A stretch of 64,000 bases of DNA, taken from positions 54,739 through 118,738 of the forward strand of contig DEWK01000010.1 of the NCBI GenBank assembly GCA_002363615.1. The letters run 5' to 3'. Of this stretch, positions 33,826 to 42,301 are shown in pieces. A program made the position numbers and the translations under genes. Under the pieces are notes generated by a model, which had not been told where the DNA came from, made no database searches, and was given only the letters and a program-made list of their open reading frames with translations. Source of the DNA: Lachnospira sp. UBA3212. GTDB lineage: Bacteria; Bacillota; Clostridia; Lachnospirales; Lachnospiraceae. The number at the start of each line of letters is the position of its first letter. The first letter of the stretch is position 1.

Positions 33826-34383
33826 ATGGAGACAGGAACGATTTACAAACTGGCAATTTTATACATGCTAGATAGTGTGGATTTTCCACTGACGAATACT
33901 CAAATTACCGAGTTTTTTATGGATAGAGAGTATGCGGATTATTTCAAGATTCAGCAACAACTGACAGAAATGGTAGACCGTGAGGTTTTAAGTGCTGAAA
34001 ATGTTGGTAGTCAAACCTTTTACCATATTACGGATCAGGGTCAGGAGACCTTGGAATTCTTTCATAATAAGCTTTCAGGTGGGATGAAAGATGATATTGA
34101 AACCTACCTGATGGATAATAAGAAGTATGAGTTACGTAAAGAGATTGGAGCTCTTTCTGATTCCTACCGAACCAGCAATGGAGATTATGTCGCTCATTGT
34201 CAGATTCGAGAGGGGGACACTACCTTAATCGAGTTAAAAATCAGCGTTGCCAGCAAGGAAGATGCCATGCAGATGTGTAACAACTGGGCAAAGGTTAGTG
34301 AAGAAATCTATTTGAATGTGTTTATGAAACTTTCTGAATCAAGAAAACCAGAGGATGAATTTGGTGAAAACTCAGGACAATAA
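33826..34383 (+). CDS. DUF4364 family winged-helix protein
   Basis: 185 residues. I recognise the DUF4364 family common in Clostridia. The N-terminal ~90 residues form a PadR-like winged helix (IYKLAILYMLDSVDFPLTNT ... VLSAENVGSQTFYHITDQGQ), followed by a C-terminal domain (AHCQIREGDTTLIELKISVA) of unknown role. A DNA-binding regulator is plausible; its target is unknown, though the link to the protease and ribosome-assembly operon may be informative. SD AAAGAGG upstream. It ends at a strong bidirectional terminator. Confidence 0.85.
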   Translation: METGTIYKLAILYMLDSVDFPLTNTQITEFFMDREYADYFKIQQQLTEMVDREVLSAENVGSQTFYHITDQGQETLEFFHNKLSGGMKDDIETYLMDNKKYELRKEIGALSDSYRTSNGDYVAHCQIREGDTTLIELKISVASKEDAMQMCNNWAKVSEEIYLNVFMKLSESRKPEDEFGENSGQ

Positions 34384-34429
34384 AAAAAGTCTGAAGGTGA
34401 ATCATAGTAGAATCACCTTCAGACTTTTT
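34384..34429. terminator. Bidirectional intrinsic terminator
   Basis: A 17-bp stem AAAAAGTCTGAAGGTGA (34384-34400) / TCACCTTCAGACTTTTT (34413-34429) with a 12-base loop, between the DUF4364 and convergent malic enzyme genes. Confidence 0.93.
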
Positions 34430-34437
34430 CTTTTTTC

Positions 34438-35586
34438 TTAGATTAATTTCTTTACTGCTTCCGCAACAGTTTCAGCAACCACTGGGTTAAATGCTTCTGG
34501 AAGGATGAAGTCTTCACATAATTCTTCATCGCTTACCAATTCTGCAATGGCCTCTGCAACGGCAAGCTTCATCTCTTCCGTAATCTGCTTTGCACGACCT
34601 TCTAAGGCACCCTTAAAGATACCTGGGAAGGCGATGACATTGTTGATCTGGTTAGGGAAATCAGAACGTCCGGTACCAACGACACGAGCACCTGCTGCCT
34701 TTGCAATGTCCGGCATGATTTCAGGAACAGGGTTTGCAAGGGCAAAGATAATAGGATCCTTAGCCATGGTCTGAACCATCTTTGCGGTAACGCTATTAGG
34801 AGCAGAAACACCTACGAAGATGTCTGCACCAACTAAGGCATCTGCTAAGTTACCATCCTGATTCTCTGGATTGGTTACTTCTGTTAGAGACTGCTTCATC
34901 CAGTTTAAATCAGAACGATTTTTGCTGATAATACCGGTATGGTCACACATAGTAACATTAACAAATCCATATCTTAAAAGGAGCTTTGTGATTGCGATAC
35001 CAGCAGAACCTGCACCATTTAATACAATCTTACAATCTTCCTTTTTCTTTCCGGTAATCTTAAGGGCGTTGATAATACCTGCAAGTACTACAATTGCAGT
35101 ACCATGCTGATCATCATGAAAAACCGGAATATCAAGTTCAGCTTTTAAACGCTCCTCAATCTCAAAACATCTAGGGGCGGATATATCCTCTAAGTTTATT
35201 CCACCAAATACTGGAGCGATACGCTTTACAGTCTCAATGATTTCTTCTGTATCCTGGGTATCTAAGCAAATTGGAAAGGCATTCACACCACCGAATTCTT
35301 TGAAAAGAACGGCCTTACCTTCCATAACTGGCATAGCAGCTAAAGGTCCAATGTTTCCCAGACCTAAGACAGCACTACCGTCAGAAATAACTGCAACGGT
35401 ATTGGACTTAATCGTATATTTATAAGCAGCTGTTGGATCCTTGGCAATTACCTTGCAAGGCTCTGCAACACCTGGAGTGTAGGCAATGGCAAGATCCTCT
35501 CTACTATTAACCTTTGCCTTAGCCTCTACGTTAAGTTTTCCCTTCCATTCTTCGTGCATCATAAGTGCTTTTTCATTTGTGGTCAT
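34438..35586 (-). CDS. NAD(P)-dependent malic enzyme
   Basis: 382 residues, the short bacterial form without a phosphotransacetylase domain. It decarboxylates malate to pyruvate. Signatures: AYTPGVAEPCKVIA near the N-terminus, GGINLEDISAPRCFEIE (metal-binding), DDQHGTAIVVLAG, and the dinucleotide fold VLNGAGSAGIAITKLLL. The coenzyme cannot be told with certainty. SD CAAGGAGG upstream of the ATG. The gene is monocistronic, with an extended -10 promoter at 35634-35629 on the minus strand. Confidence 0.96.
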   Translation of the reverse strand: MTTNEKALMMHEEWKGKLNVEAKAKVNSREDLAIAYTPGVAEPCKVIAKDPTAAYKYTIKSNTVAVISDGSAVLGLGNIGPLAAMPVMEGKAVLFKEFGGVNAFPICLDTQDTEEIIETVKRIAPVFGGINLEDISAPRCFEIEERLKAELDIPVFHDDQHGTAIVVLAGIINALKITGKKKEDCKIVLNGAGSAGIAITKLLLRYGFVNVTMCDHTGIISKNRSDLNWMKQSLTEVTNPENQDGNLADALVGADIFVGVSAPNSVTAKMVQTMAKDPIIFALANPVPEIMPDIAKAAGARVVGTGRSDFPNQINNVIAFPGIFKGALEGRAKQITEEMKLAVAEAIAELVSDEELCEDFILPEAFNPVVAETVAEAVKKLI

Positions 35587-35628
35587 AGAAACCTCCTTGT
35601 TTTACTGATTTATTAAAAATACGAATGT

Positions 35629-35637
35629 ATTATAGCA
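35629..35637 (-). promoter_or_regulatory. Extended -10 promoter for malic enzyme
   Basis: On the minus strand TGCTATAAT (35637 down to 35629) is a perfect extended -10; the -35 region is weak. Confidence 0.65.
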
Positions 35638-35687
35638 CAAGCCCATTAAATAAGAAAGCATCAAATCGTAGAGAGGTTGGTACTTTC

Positions 35688-35716
35688 TTGCCTTTTTTTA
35701 TCTACTATGTTAAAAT
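35688..35716 (+). promoter_or_regulatory. Promoter for rho
   Basis: TTGCCT (35688-35693), 17 bp spacer, TAAAAT (35711-35716); leader of about 60 bases before the TTG start. Confidence 0.65.
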
Positions 35717-35782
35717 TTTTCTAGTAATTACCGGCCTTAGTGGCTATGAAACTATAAGAATGACAGTTGAAGGAGAAGAAAT

Positions 35783-37093
35783 TTGGATAAGAAATTAGAA
35801 GATCTCCCATTAAAAGAATTAAAAGAGATGGCAAAAGCCAAGAAGATTAAGGGCTATAGCCGAATGAAAAAAGAAGAACTTCTAAAGGTTTTTCAGGAAG
35901 AAAAGAAGAAGGAAAGAAAGGACCCTATGGATTATCAACCGAAAAAAGAGGATCGTCTGGTTCATGGAAGCCTTGAGATTCTTTCCGAAGGCTATGGCTT
36001 TGTCCGGAATGGGAACTATCAGTCCGATGAAAATGATATTTATGTAAGCCCTACCCATATTCGTCGCTTTCGTTTAAAGAAGGGAGATGTCTTACTGGGA
36101 TATGCCAGAAAGAATCGGGAAGGGGACCGGTTTGCGGCACTGTTTTTGATTCAAAGTATCAACGGCCATACGATTGAGGAAAGTTTAAACAGAAAGAACT
36201 TTGATAGCCTGACTCCTATCTTTCCGAATGAACGTTTGCATTTGGAATTAAAGGGACAGGAAGCCTCTGTTGCCATGAGAATTGTGGATTTACTTTCTCC
36301 TATTGGAAAGGGACAAAGAGGCTTGATCGTATCTCCTCCAAAAGCAGGAAAAACTACCCTATTAAAGCAGGTAGCAGGAGCAATCGTAAAGGGAAATTCC
36401 AAAATACACGTTTTAATTTTATTGATCGATGAGCGTCCGGAGGAGGTCACCGACATGAAGGAAGCCTTTGATTCTCCTAATGTGGAAGTGGTTTATTCTA
36501 CCTTTGATGAAACCCCGGACCACCATAGACAGATTTCGGAGTTTTTGATTGAACGGGCCAAACGTTTGGTGGAATATGGGGAGGATGTGGTAATCTTACT
36601 AGACTCTATTACCCGTTTGGCAAGGGCCTATAACCTGACGGTACCACCAAGTGGAAGAACCCTTTCCGGTGGATTAGATCCTGCGGCTCTGCATATGCCA
36701 AAACGTTTCTTTGGAGCTGCTAGAAACCTTAGGGAAGGCGGCTCATTAACCATTCTTGCCACCGCGCTGGTAGAAACCGGAAGTAAGATGGATGATGTGA
36801 TTTATGAGGAGTTTAAGGGAACTGGTAATATGGAACTGGTTCTAAGTAGAAAACTTCAAGAACGCAGGGTATTTCCTGCCATTGATATTCCAAAGTCCGG
36901 AACGCGTCGGGAGGACCTCTTACTTTCAGAAAAGGAGAAGAAAACTTCGGATCGTATTCATAGGATGATTAGTGGTCAATATGGAGAGGATGCTGTTGAA
37001 TCCCTTTTAAATACCTTTGCTGCCACCAAAAATAACGAGGAATTTATGGATACCCTGGCTAAAAATGCGGGATTTCGTAATAAGAAAAAGTGA
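35783..37093 (+). CDS. rho: Transcription termination factor Rho
   Basis: 436 residues from TTG 35783, with AAGGAG (35770-35775) 7 bases upstream; there is no in-frame ATG near. A Rho N-terminal SAP-like helix pair (LEDLPLKELKEMAKAKKIKG), a cold-shock-like RNA-binding domain (GSLEILSEGYGFVRNGNYQS), and a RecA-like ATPase with Walker A SPPKAGKTTLL, Walker B VVILLDSITRLARAYN, and the Q/R-loop region GGLDPAALHMPKRFFGAARN. It is a hexameric RNA helicase that terminates transcription. The linker between domains is short and lacks the large insertion seen in some Rho proteins. Confidence 0.97.
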   Translation: MDKKLEDLPLKELKEMAKAKKIKGYSRMKKEELLKVFQEEKKKERKDPMDYQPKKEDRLVHGSLEILSEGYGFVRNGNYQSDENDIYVSPTHIRRFRLKKGDVLLGYARKNREGDRFAALFLIQSINGHTIEESLNRKNFDSLTPIFPNERLHLELKGQEASVAMRIVDLLSPIGKGQRGLIVSPPKAGKTTLLKQVAGAIVKGNSKIHVLILLIDERPEEVTDMKEAFDSPNVEVVYSTFDETPDHHRQISEFLIERAKRLVEYGEDVVILLDSITRLARAYNLTVPPSGRTLSGGLDPAALHMPKRFFGAARNLREGGSLTILATALVETGSKMDDVIYEEFKGTGNMELVLSRKLQERRVFPAIDIPKSGTRREDLLLSEKEKKTSDRIHRMISGQYGEDAVESLLNTFAATKNNEEFMDTLAKNAGFRNKKK

Positions 37094-37103
37094 ATCTAAA
37101 AGT

Positions 37104-37136
37104 AGCCATCATAGCAATGCTGTGGTGGCTTTTTTA
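37104..37136 (+). terminator. Terminator after rho
   Basis: Stem GCCATCATAGC (37105-37115) / GCTGTGGTGGC (37119-37129) including two G-U pairs, loop AAT, closed by A37104-T37130 and followed by T. Confidence 0.9.
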
Positions 37137-37198
37137 TTCATTTGTGATATAAATACCAGTTGATTCATACTTTAAAATATACAAAATATATCAAAAAT

Positions 37199-37224
37199 AA
37201 TCAAAAATATGATTGTTTTTGATT
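37199..37224 (+). promoter_or_regulatory. Operator-like inverted repeat at the fruK promoter
   Basis: AATCAAAAA (37199-37207) and TTTTTGATT (37216-37224) form a perfect 9-bp inverted repeat with an 8-base spacer and touch the -35 box. It is preceded by a 10-bp direct repeat TCAAAAATA (37191-37199, 37201-37209), one helical turn apart. The half-site recurs at the ptsH promoter (40286-40301), so a common repressor, probably the DeoR-type regulator at 42295, is likely. Confidence 0.7.
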
Positions 37225-37251
37225 GACTCCGAATGAAAATGATTGTATACT
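37223..37251 (+). promoter_or_regulatory. Promoter of fruK-fruA
   Basis: TTGACT (37223-37228), 17 bp spacer, TATACT (37246-37251). The -35 overlaps the end of the operator-like repeat. Confidence 0.8.
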
Positions 37252-37299
37252 AAAACTAGAAGTTAGTTCGTGATGAAATGAAATACTGGAGGTGAAGGG

Positions 37300-38223
37300 A
37301 TGATTTATACGGTAACCTTTAATCCTTCCATTGATTTGATTGAATCTCTAGATGGCTTTACCCTGGGAAAGACCAATCGTACGACCAAGGAGAAGGTGCT
37401 TCCTGGAGGAAAGGGAATCAATGTTTCTACCGTCTTAAAAAATCTAGGATTTGAGAGCACTGCCCTGGGTTTCTTGGCCGGACATACTGGAGATTGGATT
37501 GAAGAAATGGTGGATGGACTTGGAATCAAAACTGATTTTATTAAGTTAAATCAGGGATTTTCAAGAATTAATGTGAAGCTTAGTGACTATGATGGAACGG
37601 AGTTAAATGGTCTTGGTCCGAATATTCCGAAAGGCAAGCTTTTGGAACTCTTTACTAAGTTAGAGGTTTTGCAGGATGGAGATCTGTTGGTACTTGCGGG
37701 AAGCATTCCAGCTTGTCTTCCTCAGTCTATTTATGAGGATATTATAAAGATGCTAAGCCAACGAAACATTCTGTTTGTGGTAGATGCTACGAAAGACCTT
37801 TTAGTAAATGTAGTAAAGATGCATCCGTTTTTAATTAAGCCAAACATTCATGAATTAGGGGAAATCTTCCAAGTGTCCCTAGACACAAAAGAAAGTGTTT
37901 TACCTTATGTAAAAAAACTGCAAGAGATGGGAGCAAGGAATGTGATTGTTTCCATGTCAAAAGATGGAGCAGTCTTGGTTACGGAAGAGGGAGACGTTTA
38001 CAGGATGGATGCACCAAAGGGAAAATTGGTGAATGCCGTTGGTTCAGGAGATTCCATGGTAGCAGGATTTATAGCAGGTTGGTTACAAACACATGACTAT
38101 GCGAAGGCTTTTCATATGGGGATTTGTTCAGGATCTGCCAGTGCATTTTCAGAGAATCTGGCAAGTGGTGAGGAAATCAAGGATTTAATGGAAAGAACAA
38201 GTAAACCGCAAAAGGCGGATTAG
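37300..38223 (+). CDS. fruK: 1-phosphofructokinase
   Basis: 307 residues, PfkB/ribokinase family. It phosphorylates fructose 1-phosphate, the product of the fructose PTS, to fructose 1,6-bisphosphate. N-terminal MIYTVTFNPSIDLIESL, GGKGINVSTVLKNLGF (PfkB signature 1), and the anion-hole motif VNAVGSGDSMVAGFIAG with catalytic Asp near residue 251. SD GGAGGTG upstream. Position directly ahead of fruA argues for fructose 1-phosphate rather than tagatose 6-phosphate as the substrate. Confidence 0.95.
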   Translation: MIYTVTFNPSIDLIESLDGFTLGKTNRTTKEKVLPGGKGINVSTVLKNLGFESTALGFLAGHTGDWIEEMVDGLGIKTDFIKLNQGFSRINVKLSDYDGTELNGLGPNIPKGKLLELFTKLEVLQDGDLLVLAGSIPACLPQSIYEDIIKMLSQRNILFVVDATKDLLVNVVKMHPFLIKPNIHELGEIFQVSLDTKESVLPYVKKLQEMGARNVIVSMSKDGAVLVTEEGDVYRMDAPKGKLVNAVGSGDSMVAGFIAGWLQTHDYAKAFHMGICSGSASAFSENLASGEEIKDLMERTSKPQKAD

Positions 38224-38242
38224 AGAAAAGGAGGGTAATTAT

Positions 38243-40288
38243 ATGAGGATTGTGGACTTATTAGATGCAAGAAGCATCAACCTTTCAGCAAATCCAAAGA
38301 CCAAGAGTGAGGCTTTGGATCAGGCTGTGGAACTCATGGATCAAAGTGGCAAGCTTTCTGATAAGGAAGAGTATCGTAAGAAAGTTTATGCCAGAGAAGA
38401 GGAGAGTACCACTGGAATCGGAGAAGGAATTGCAATTCCTCACGGTAAGTGCGATGCCGTATTAAAACCGGGACTTGCTGCCATGGTTATTCCAAAGGGA
38501 GTAGATTTTGAAAGTTTAGATGGAGAGCCGGCAGACCTTTTATTCTTGATTGCTGCACCAAATACTGAGGACAATGTTCATCTGGATGTATTAAGCAAAT
38601 TATCGATGCTTTTAATGGATGAGGACTTTACTAAAAAATTAAAAGCAGCAAAAACCGTGGAAGAATTTTTAAAGGTGATTGATGATGCGGAAACCAATCG
38701 GGATGAGGCAAGTGAGGAAACTAAGGAAGAAGGAAAGAAATTCCTGATTGGTGTAACCGCTTGTCCTACGGGAATTGCTCATACCTATATGGCTGCTGAA
38801 GCCCTGGAAAAGAAGGCAAAAGAACTGGGTTTAAGCGTTAAGATTGAAACGAGAGGTTCTGGTGGTGCGAAGAATGTCTTAACCACAGAGGATATTAATA
38901 AGGCGGATGGTATTATTGTAGCAGCTGATACCAAGGTTCCTATGGAACGATTTAAGGGGAAGAAGGTTTTAATTACCAAGGTAGCCGACGGTATTAACAA
39001 GTCGGAGGATTTAATCAAAAAAGCCCTGGCTGGACAGGTACCGGTGTATGAGGGTGGAAGTTCTGATGCAGAAGAAAAAACGGAGTATGATGAATCCTTG
39101 GGACGCAAGGCTTATAAGCATCTGATGAGTGGTGTTTCTCATATGCTTCCATTTGTGATTGGTGGTGGTATCTTAGTAGCCTTAGCCTTTTTGGTAGATA
39201 CCCTTTGTGGCTATGGTAATATTGGTGAGACCCATCCGGAACTGGCTGGAAGCTTTGGTATGTTAACCCCACTTTCAGCTTGGCTGAAATATGTAGGTGG
39301 ACTTGCCATGGGCCTTATGGTTCCGGTCCTTGCCGGTTACATTGCTTATTCTATTGCGGATCGACCAGGTTTAGTGGTTGGATTTACGGGAGGCCTCCTT
39401 GCTTCCTCTGGGAATGCCTTACTTTCCGGCTATCTAGATACTTGGAAGACCTTAGGCAGTAACGGTGGAGTGATTCAAAAATTAATGTTCCAGCATTCCG
39501 GCAATACGGTGTCTGGTTTCTTAGGTGGTATTGCGGCAGGTTTCCTTGCCGGTGCGATTGTACTTTTACTGAAAAAAATATTTGCAAATCTTCCGGCAGT
39601 CCTAGATGGAATTAAGCCAACCCTTTTATATCCTGTCTTAGGTGTTTTATGCATATCAATTTTAATGTGTCTGATTTTAAATCCGATCATTGGATTGATT
39701 AATACGGGACTTTCTAACGGCTTAAATTGGATGGGTGACCATAATATGTTAATTGTCCTAGGTGCTGTTCTGGGAGCTATGATGGCCATTGATATGGGTG
39801 GTCCTATTAATAAGGCGGCCTATGTTTTTGGTACCGGTATGTTGACCCAGGCAGCAACAGAACTTGCCAATGGTGCGGCTCAAGGAGACGTGAAGAATTA
39901 TTACATCATGATGGCAGCAGTTATGGTTGGTGGTATGGTGCCTCCGGTAGGAATTGCTATTGCTGAGTTAATCTTCCCTAAGAAGTTTACTAAGGATGAG
40001 AGAGGTTCTATTGTTTCCAACTTTGTTATGGGAGCAGGATTTATAACAGAGGCAGCCATTCCATTTGCGGCAGCAGATCCTGGACATGTTATCCCAGCTA
40101 CCATGATTGGTGCCGGTGTGGCAGGAGGTCTTTCAGCGGCCTTTGGTTGTACCCTTATGGCCCCTCATGGAGGTGTCTTTGTATTTGCAACGGTAGGAAA
40201 TCCACTCCTTTATGTACTGGCTTGGGTGATTGGTTCCTTTGCAACAGCCCTCCTTTTAGGGGCTTTAAAGAAAAATGTTAATGAATAA
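38243..40288 (+). CDS. fruA: PTS fructose transporter subunit IIABC
   Basis: 681 residues. EIIA domain with phospho-His67 (GIAIPHGKC), EIIB domain with phospho-Cys174 (VTACPTGIAHTYMAAEAL), then a fructose-type EIIC of about nine to ten membrane spans (~280-680; GLVVGFTGGLLASSGNAL; IDMGGPINKAAYVFG). It imports fructose with phosphorylation to fructose 1-phosphate. SD AAAGGAGG. It lies 19 bases after fruK and needs EI and HPr, which are encoded just downstream. No terminator follows; the ptsH promoter begins 20 bases later. Confidence 0.96.
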   Translation: MRIVDLLDARSINLSANPKTKSEALDQAVELMDQSGKLSDKEEYRKKVYAREEESTTGIGEGIAIPHGKCDAVLKPGLAAMVIPKGVDFESLDGEPADLLFLIAAPNTEDNVHLDVLSKLSMLLMDEDFTKKLKAAKTVEEFLKVIDDAETNRDEASEETKEEGKKFLIGVTACPTGIAHTYMAAEALEKKAKELGLSVKIETRGSGGAKNVLTTEDINKADGIIVAADTKVPMERFKGKKVLITKVADGINKSEDLIKKALAGQVPVYEGGSSDAEEKTEYDESLGRKAYKHLMSGVSHMLPFVIGGGILVALAFLVDTLCGYGNIGETHPELAGSFGMLTPLSAWLKYVGGLAMGLMVPVLAGYIAYSIADRPGLVVGFTGGLLASSGNALLSGYLDTWKTLGSNGGVIQKLMFQHSGNTVSGFLGGIAAGFLAGAIVLLLKKIFANLPAVLDGIKPTLLYPVLGVLCISILMCLILNPIIGLINTGLSNGLNWMGDHNMLIVLGAVLGAMMAIDMGGPINKAAYVFGTGMLTQAATELANGAAQGDVKNYYIMMAAVMVGGMVPPVGIAIAELIFPKKFTKDERGSIVSNFVMGAGFITEAAIPFAAADPGHVIPATMIGAGVAGGLSAAFGCTLMAPHGGVFVFATVGNPLLYVLAWVIGSFATALLLGALKKNVNE

Positions 40289-40301
40289 TCAAAAATAATC
40301 A
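40286..40301 (+). promoter_or_regulatory. Operator-like site at the ptsH promoter
   Basis: TAATCAAAAATAATCA (40286-40301) repeats the 15-base sequence seen at 37190s-37208 before fruK and occupies the -35 position. A second weak repeat TCAAA (40322-40326) / TTTGA (40334-40338) lies after the -10. Confidence 0.65.
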
Positions 40302-40308
40302 TTTTCTG

Positions 40309-40317
40309 TGCTATAAT
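40309..40317 (+). promoter_or_regulatory. Extended -10 promoter for ptsH
   Basis: TGCTATAAT (40309-40317) is a perfect extended -10 with no recognisable -35; the operator-like sequence takes that place. Confidence 0.7.
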
Positions 40318-40353
40318 ATAGTCAAAAGTAATGTTTGATGAAAGGAGATATAT

Positions 40354-40611
40354 ATGAAAGAGTTTGTTTATACAATTACAGATCCAGAAGGTATCCACGC
40401 AAGACCTGCGGGAGAATTTGTTAAGGCAGCAAAGGCCTTTGAGTCAAAGATTACCATTACGAAAAACGATAAGACCATGGATGCAAAAAAGATTTTTGGT
40501 GTGATGGGACTAGCCGTAAAGAATGGTCAGGAAATCACTATTTGCGCAGAGGGTCCGGATGAAGATGCAGCGGTTGCTAGTTTAGAGGAATTCCTTAAGA
40601 ACAATCTGTAA
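40354..40611 (+). CDS. ptsH: Phosphocarrier protein HPr
   Basis: 85 residues. Active-site His15 lies in DPEGIHARPAGEF. It relays phosphate from EI to EII proteins. The regulatory site that is Ser46 in Bacillus HPr is Lys46 here: the segment DAKKIFGVMGL aligns with LKSIMGVMSL. So phosphorylation by HPr kinase and the usual CcpA co-repressor role should not occur through this protein. SD AAAGGAG. It is linked to fruA upstream and ptsI 10 bases downstream, so it may be a fructose-dedicated HPr. Confidence 0.96.
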   Translation: MKEFVYTITDPEGIHARPAGEFVKAAKAFESKITITKNDKTMDAKKIFGVMGLAVKNGQEITICAEGPDEDAAVASLEEFLKNNL

Positions 40612-40621
40612 GGAGGGTATT

Positions 40622-42301
40622 ATGGAAAAGTGTGCTGGAAAAAGTGTTTTTGGCGGAATTGCAATCGGCAGGATTCTTTTGTTTAAAAAACAGGAACAGC
40701 AGGTGCGAAGACAAAAGGTGGATAATCCGGAGTTAGAAGAAAAGCGCTTTGAAGATGCTAGACAGGAAGCGATGAGACAGTTAGGAAAGCTTCATGAGAA
40801 GGCTTTGGTAAATGTAGGAGAGTCTGGGGCTGAGATTTTTGAGGTTCATCAGATGATGCTTGAGGATGATGATTACATTGATTCTGTAATGAATATCATT
40901 TCCAGTCAACAGATGAATGCAGAATATGCCGTTGCTGTTACTTCTGATAATTTCGCTAAGATGTTTGAGAGTATGGATGATGACTATATGAGGGGAAGAG
41001 CGGCTGATGTTCGAGATATTTCTAACCGTGTCATTAATATTTTATTGGGCATTAATCAGGAAGAGGAGGATAGTGATGAGCCTAGAATTATTGTAGCGGA
41101 TGATTTGGCACCATCTGAAACGGTACAGTTTGATAAGAGTAAGCTCCTAGCTTTTGTGACGGTTCATGGTTCTACCAATTCTCATACGGCAATTTTAGCA
41201 AGAACTATGGGGATTCCTGCTTTGATTGGTACACCTCTTGCCCTGCAAGATTCCTTGAACGGAAAACTTGCTGTGGTGGATGGAGATGAAGGCGTTTTTT
41301 ATATTGATCCGGATGAGGAAACCTTAATGAAGATGCAAAAGAAGGAAGAGGCAACCAAGGAAAATCAGGAACTTCTTTTGCAGTTAAAGAACCAAAAGAC
41401 GGTGACCAAGGATGGCCGGGAGATTATGAGTTATGCCAACATTGGAAATCTCAAAGATCTTCCTTTGGTATTACAAAATGGTGGAGAAGGAATTGGATTA
41501 TTTAGAAGTGAATTTTTGTACATTGGTAAGGATACCTTCCCGGGAGAGCAGGAGCAATTTGAGGTTTACCGGACGGTAGCTGAGAATATGGCCGGCAAGG
41601 AAGTAGTGATTCGTACCTTGGATATTGGTGCTGATAAGAAGGCGGATTATTTTGAACTTGGTGCTGAAGAAAATCCTGCGATGGGTATGCGAGCAATTCG
41701 TATTTGCCTTACCAGACCTGAGATTTTTAAGACTCAGCTAAGAGCGATTTACCGGGCAAGTGCCTTTGGTCATATTTCCATTATGTATCCTATGATCACT
41801 TCTTTAGAGGAAGTGGCAAAGGCAAAGCAGATTTCCAGTGAGGTTCGTAAGGAATTAACCTCACTTGGAGTTCCGATTGGTAAGGTAAAAGAAGGAATTA
41901 TGATTGAAACTCCGGCAGCAGTGATGATTAGTGACTTGTTGGCGAAGGAAGTTGACTTCTTTAGTATTGGTACCAATGACCTAACCCAGTATTCCCTTGC
42001 AATTGACAGACAGAATCAAAATCTGGATGACTTTTATAATTCGCATCATACTGCGGTGTTACGAATGATTTATAAAACCGTGGTGAATGCTCATCGAGCT
42101 GGAATTTGGTGTGGAATCTGCGGAGAGTTAGGCGCGGATCGTAGTTTAACCGAATTGTTTATGGCTATGGGTGTGGATGAACTTTCTGTATCACCGGGTA
42201 GTATTTTACCGGTTCGAAAGGCTATCTGTGAAACCGACCTTAGTGATCCTGCATATCGCAAGAAGATATTATCCGATTGGAATTTGGAGGAATTATGTTA
42301 G
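40622..42301 (+). CDS. ptsI: PTS enzyme I
   Basis: 559 residues; SD AAGGAGGG. It autophosphorylates from phosphoenolpyruvate and passes phosphate to HPr. Phospho-His188 in VHGSTNSHTAILART, substrate-binding region GEGIGLFRSEFLYIG, metal and PEP site SIGTNDLTQYSLAIDR, and the catalytic Cys in GIWCGICGELGAD. The stop overlaps the start of the DeoR regulator gene by 7 bases. The length is slightly under the usual ~570. Confidence 0.97.
   Translation: MEKCAGKSVFGGIAIGRILLFKKQEQQVRRQKVDNPELEEKRFEDARQEAMRQLGKLHEKALVNVGESGAEIFEVHQMMLEDDDYIDSVMNIISSQQMNAEYAVAVTSDNFAKMFESMDDDYMRGRAADVRDISNRVINILLGINQEEEDSDEPRIIVADDLAPSETVQFDKSKLLAFVTVHGSTNSHTAILARTMGIPALIGTPLALQDSLNGKLAVVDGDEGVFYIDPDEETLMKMQKKEEATKENQELLLQLKNQKTVTKDGREIMSYANIGNLKDLPLVLQNGGEGIGLFRSEFLYIGKDTFPGEQEQFEVYRTVAENMAGKEVVIRTLDIGADKKADYFELGAEENPAMGMRAIRICLTRPEIFKTQLRAIYRASAFGHISIMYPMITSLEEVAKAKQISSEVRKELTSLGVPIGKVKEGIMIETPAAVMISDLLAKEVDFFSIGTNDLTQYSLAIDRQNQNLDDFYNSHHTAVLRMIYKTVVNAHRAGIWCGICGELGADRSLTELFMAMGVDELSVSPGSILPVRKAICETDLSDPAYRKKILSDWNLEELC

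Noticed and set aside
34505..35425. Plus-strand frames inside the malic enzyme gene
   Set aside because: Antisense shadows of a conserved minus-strand gene without SD or domain.
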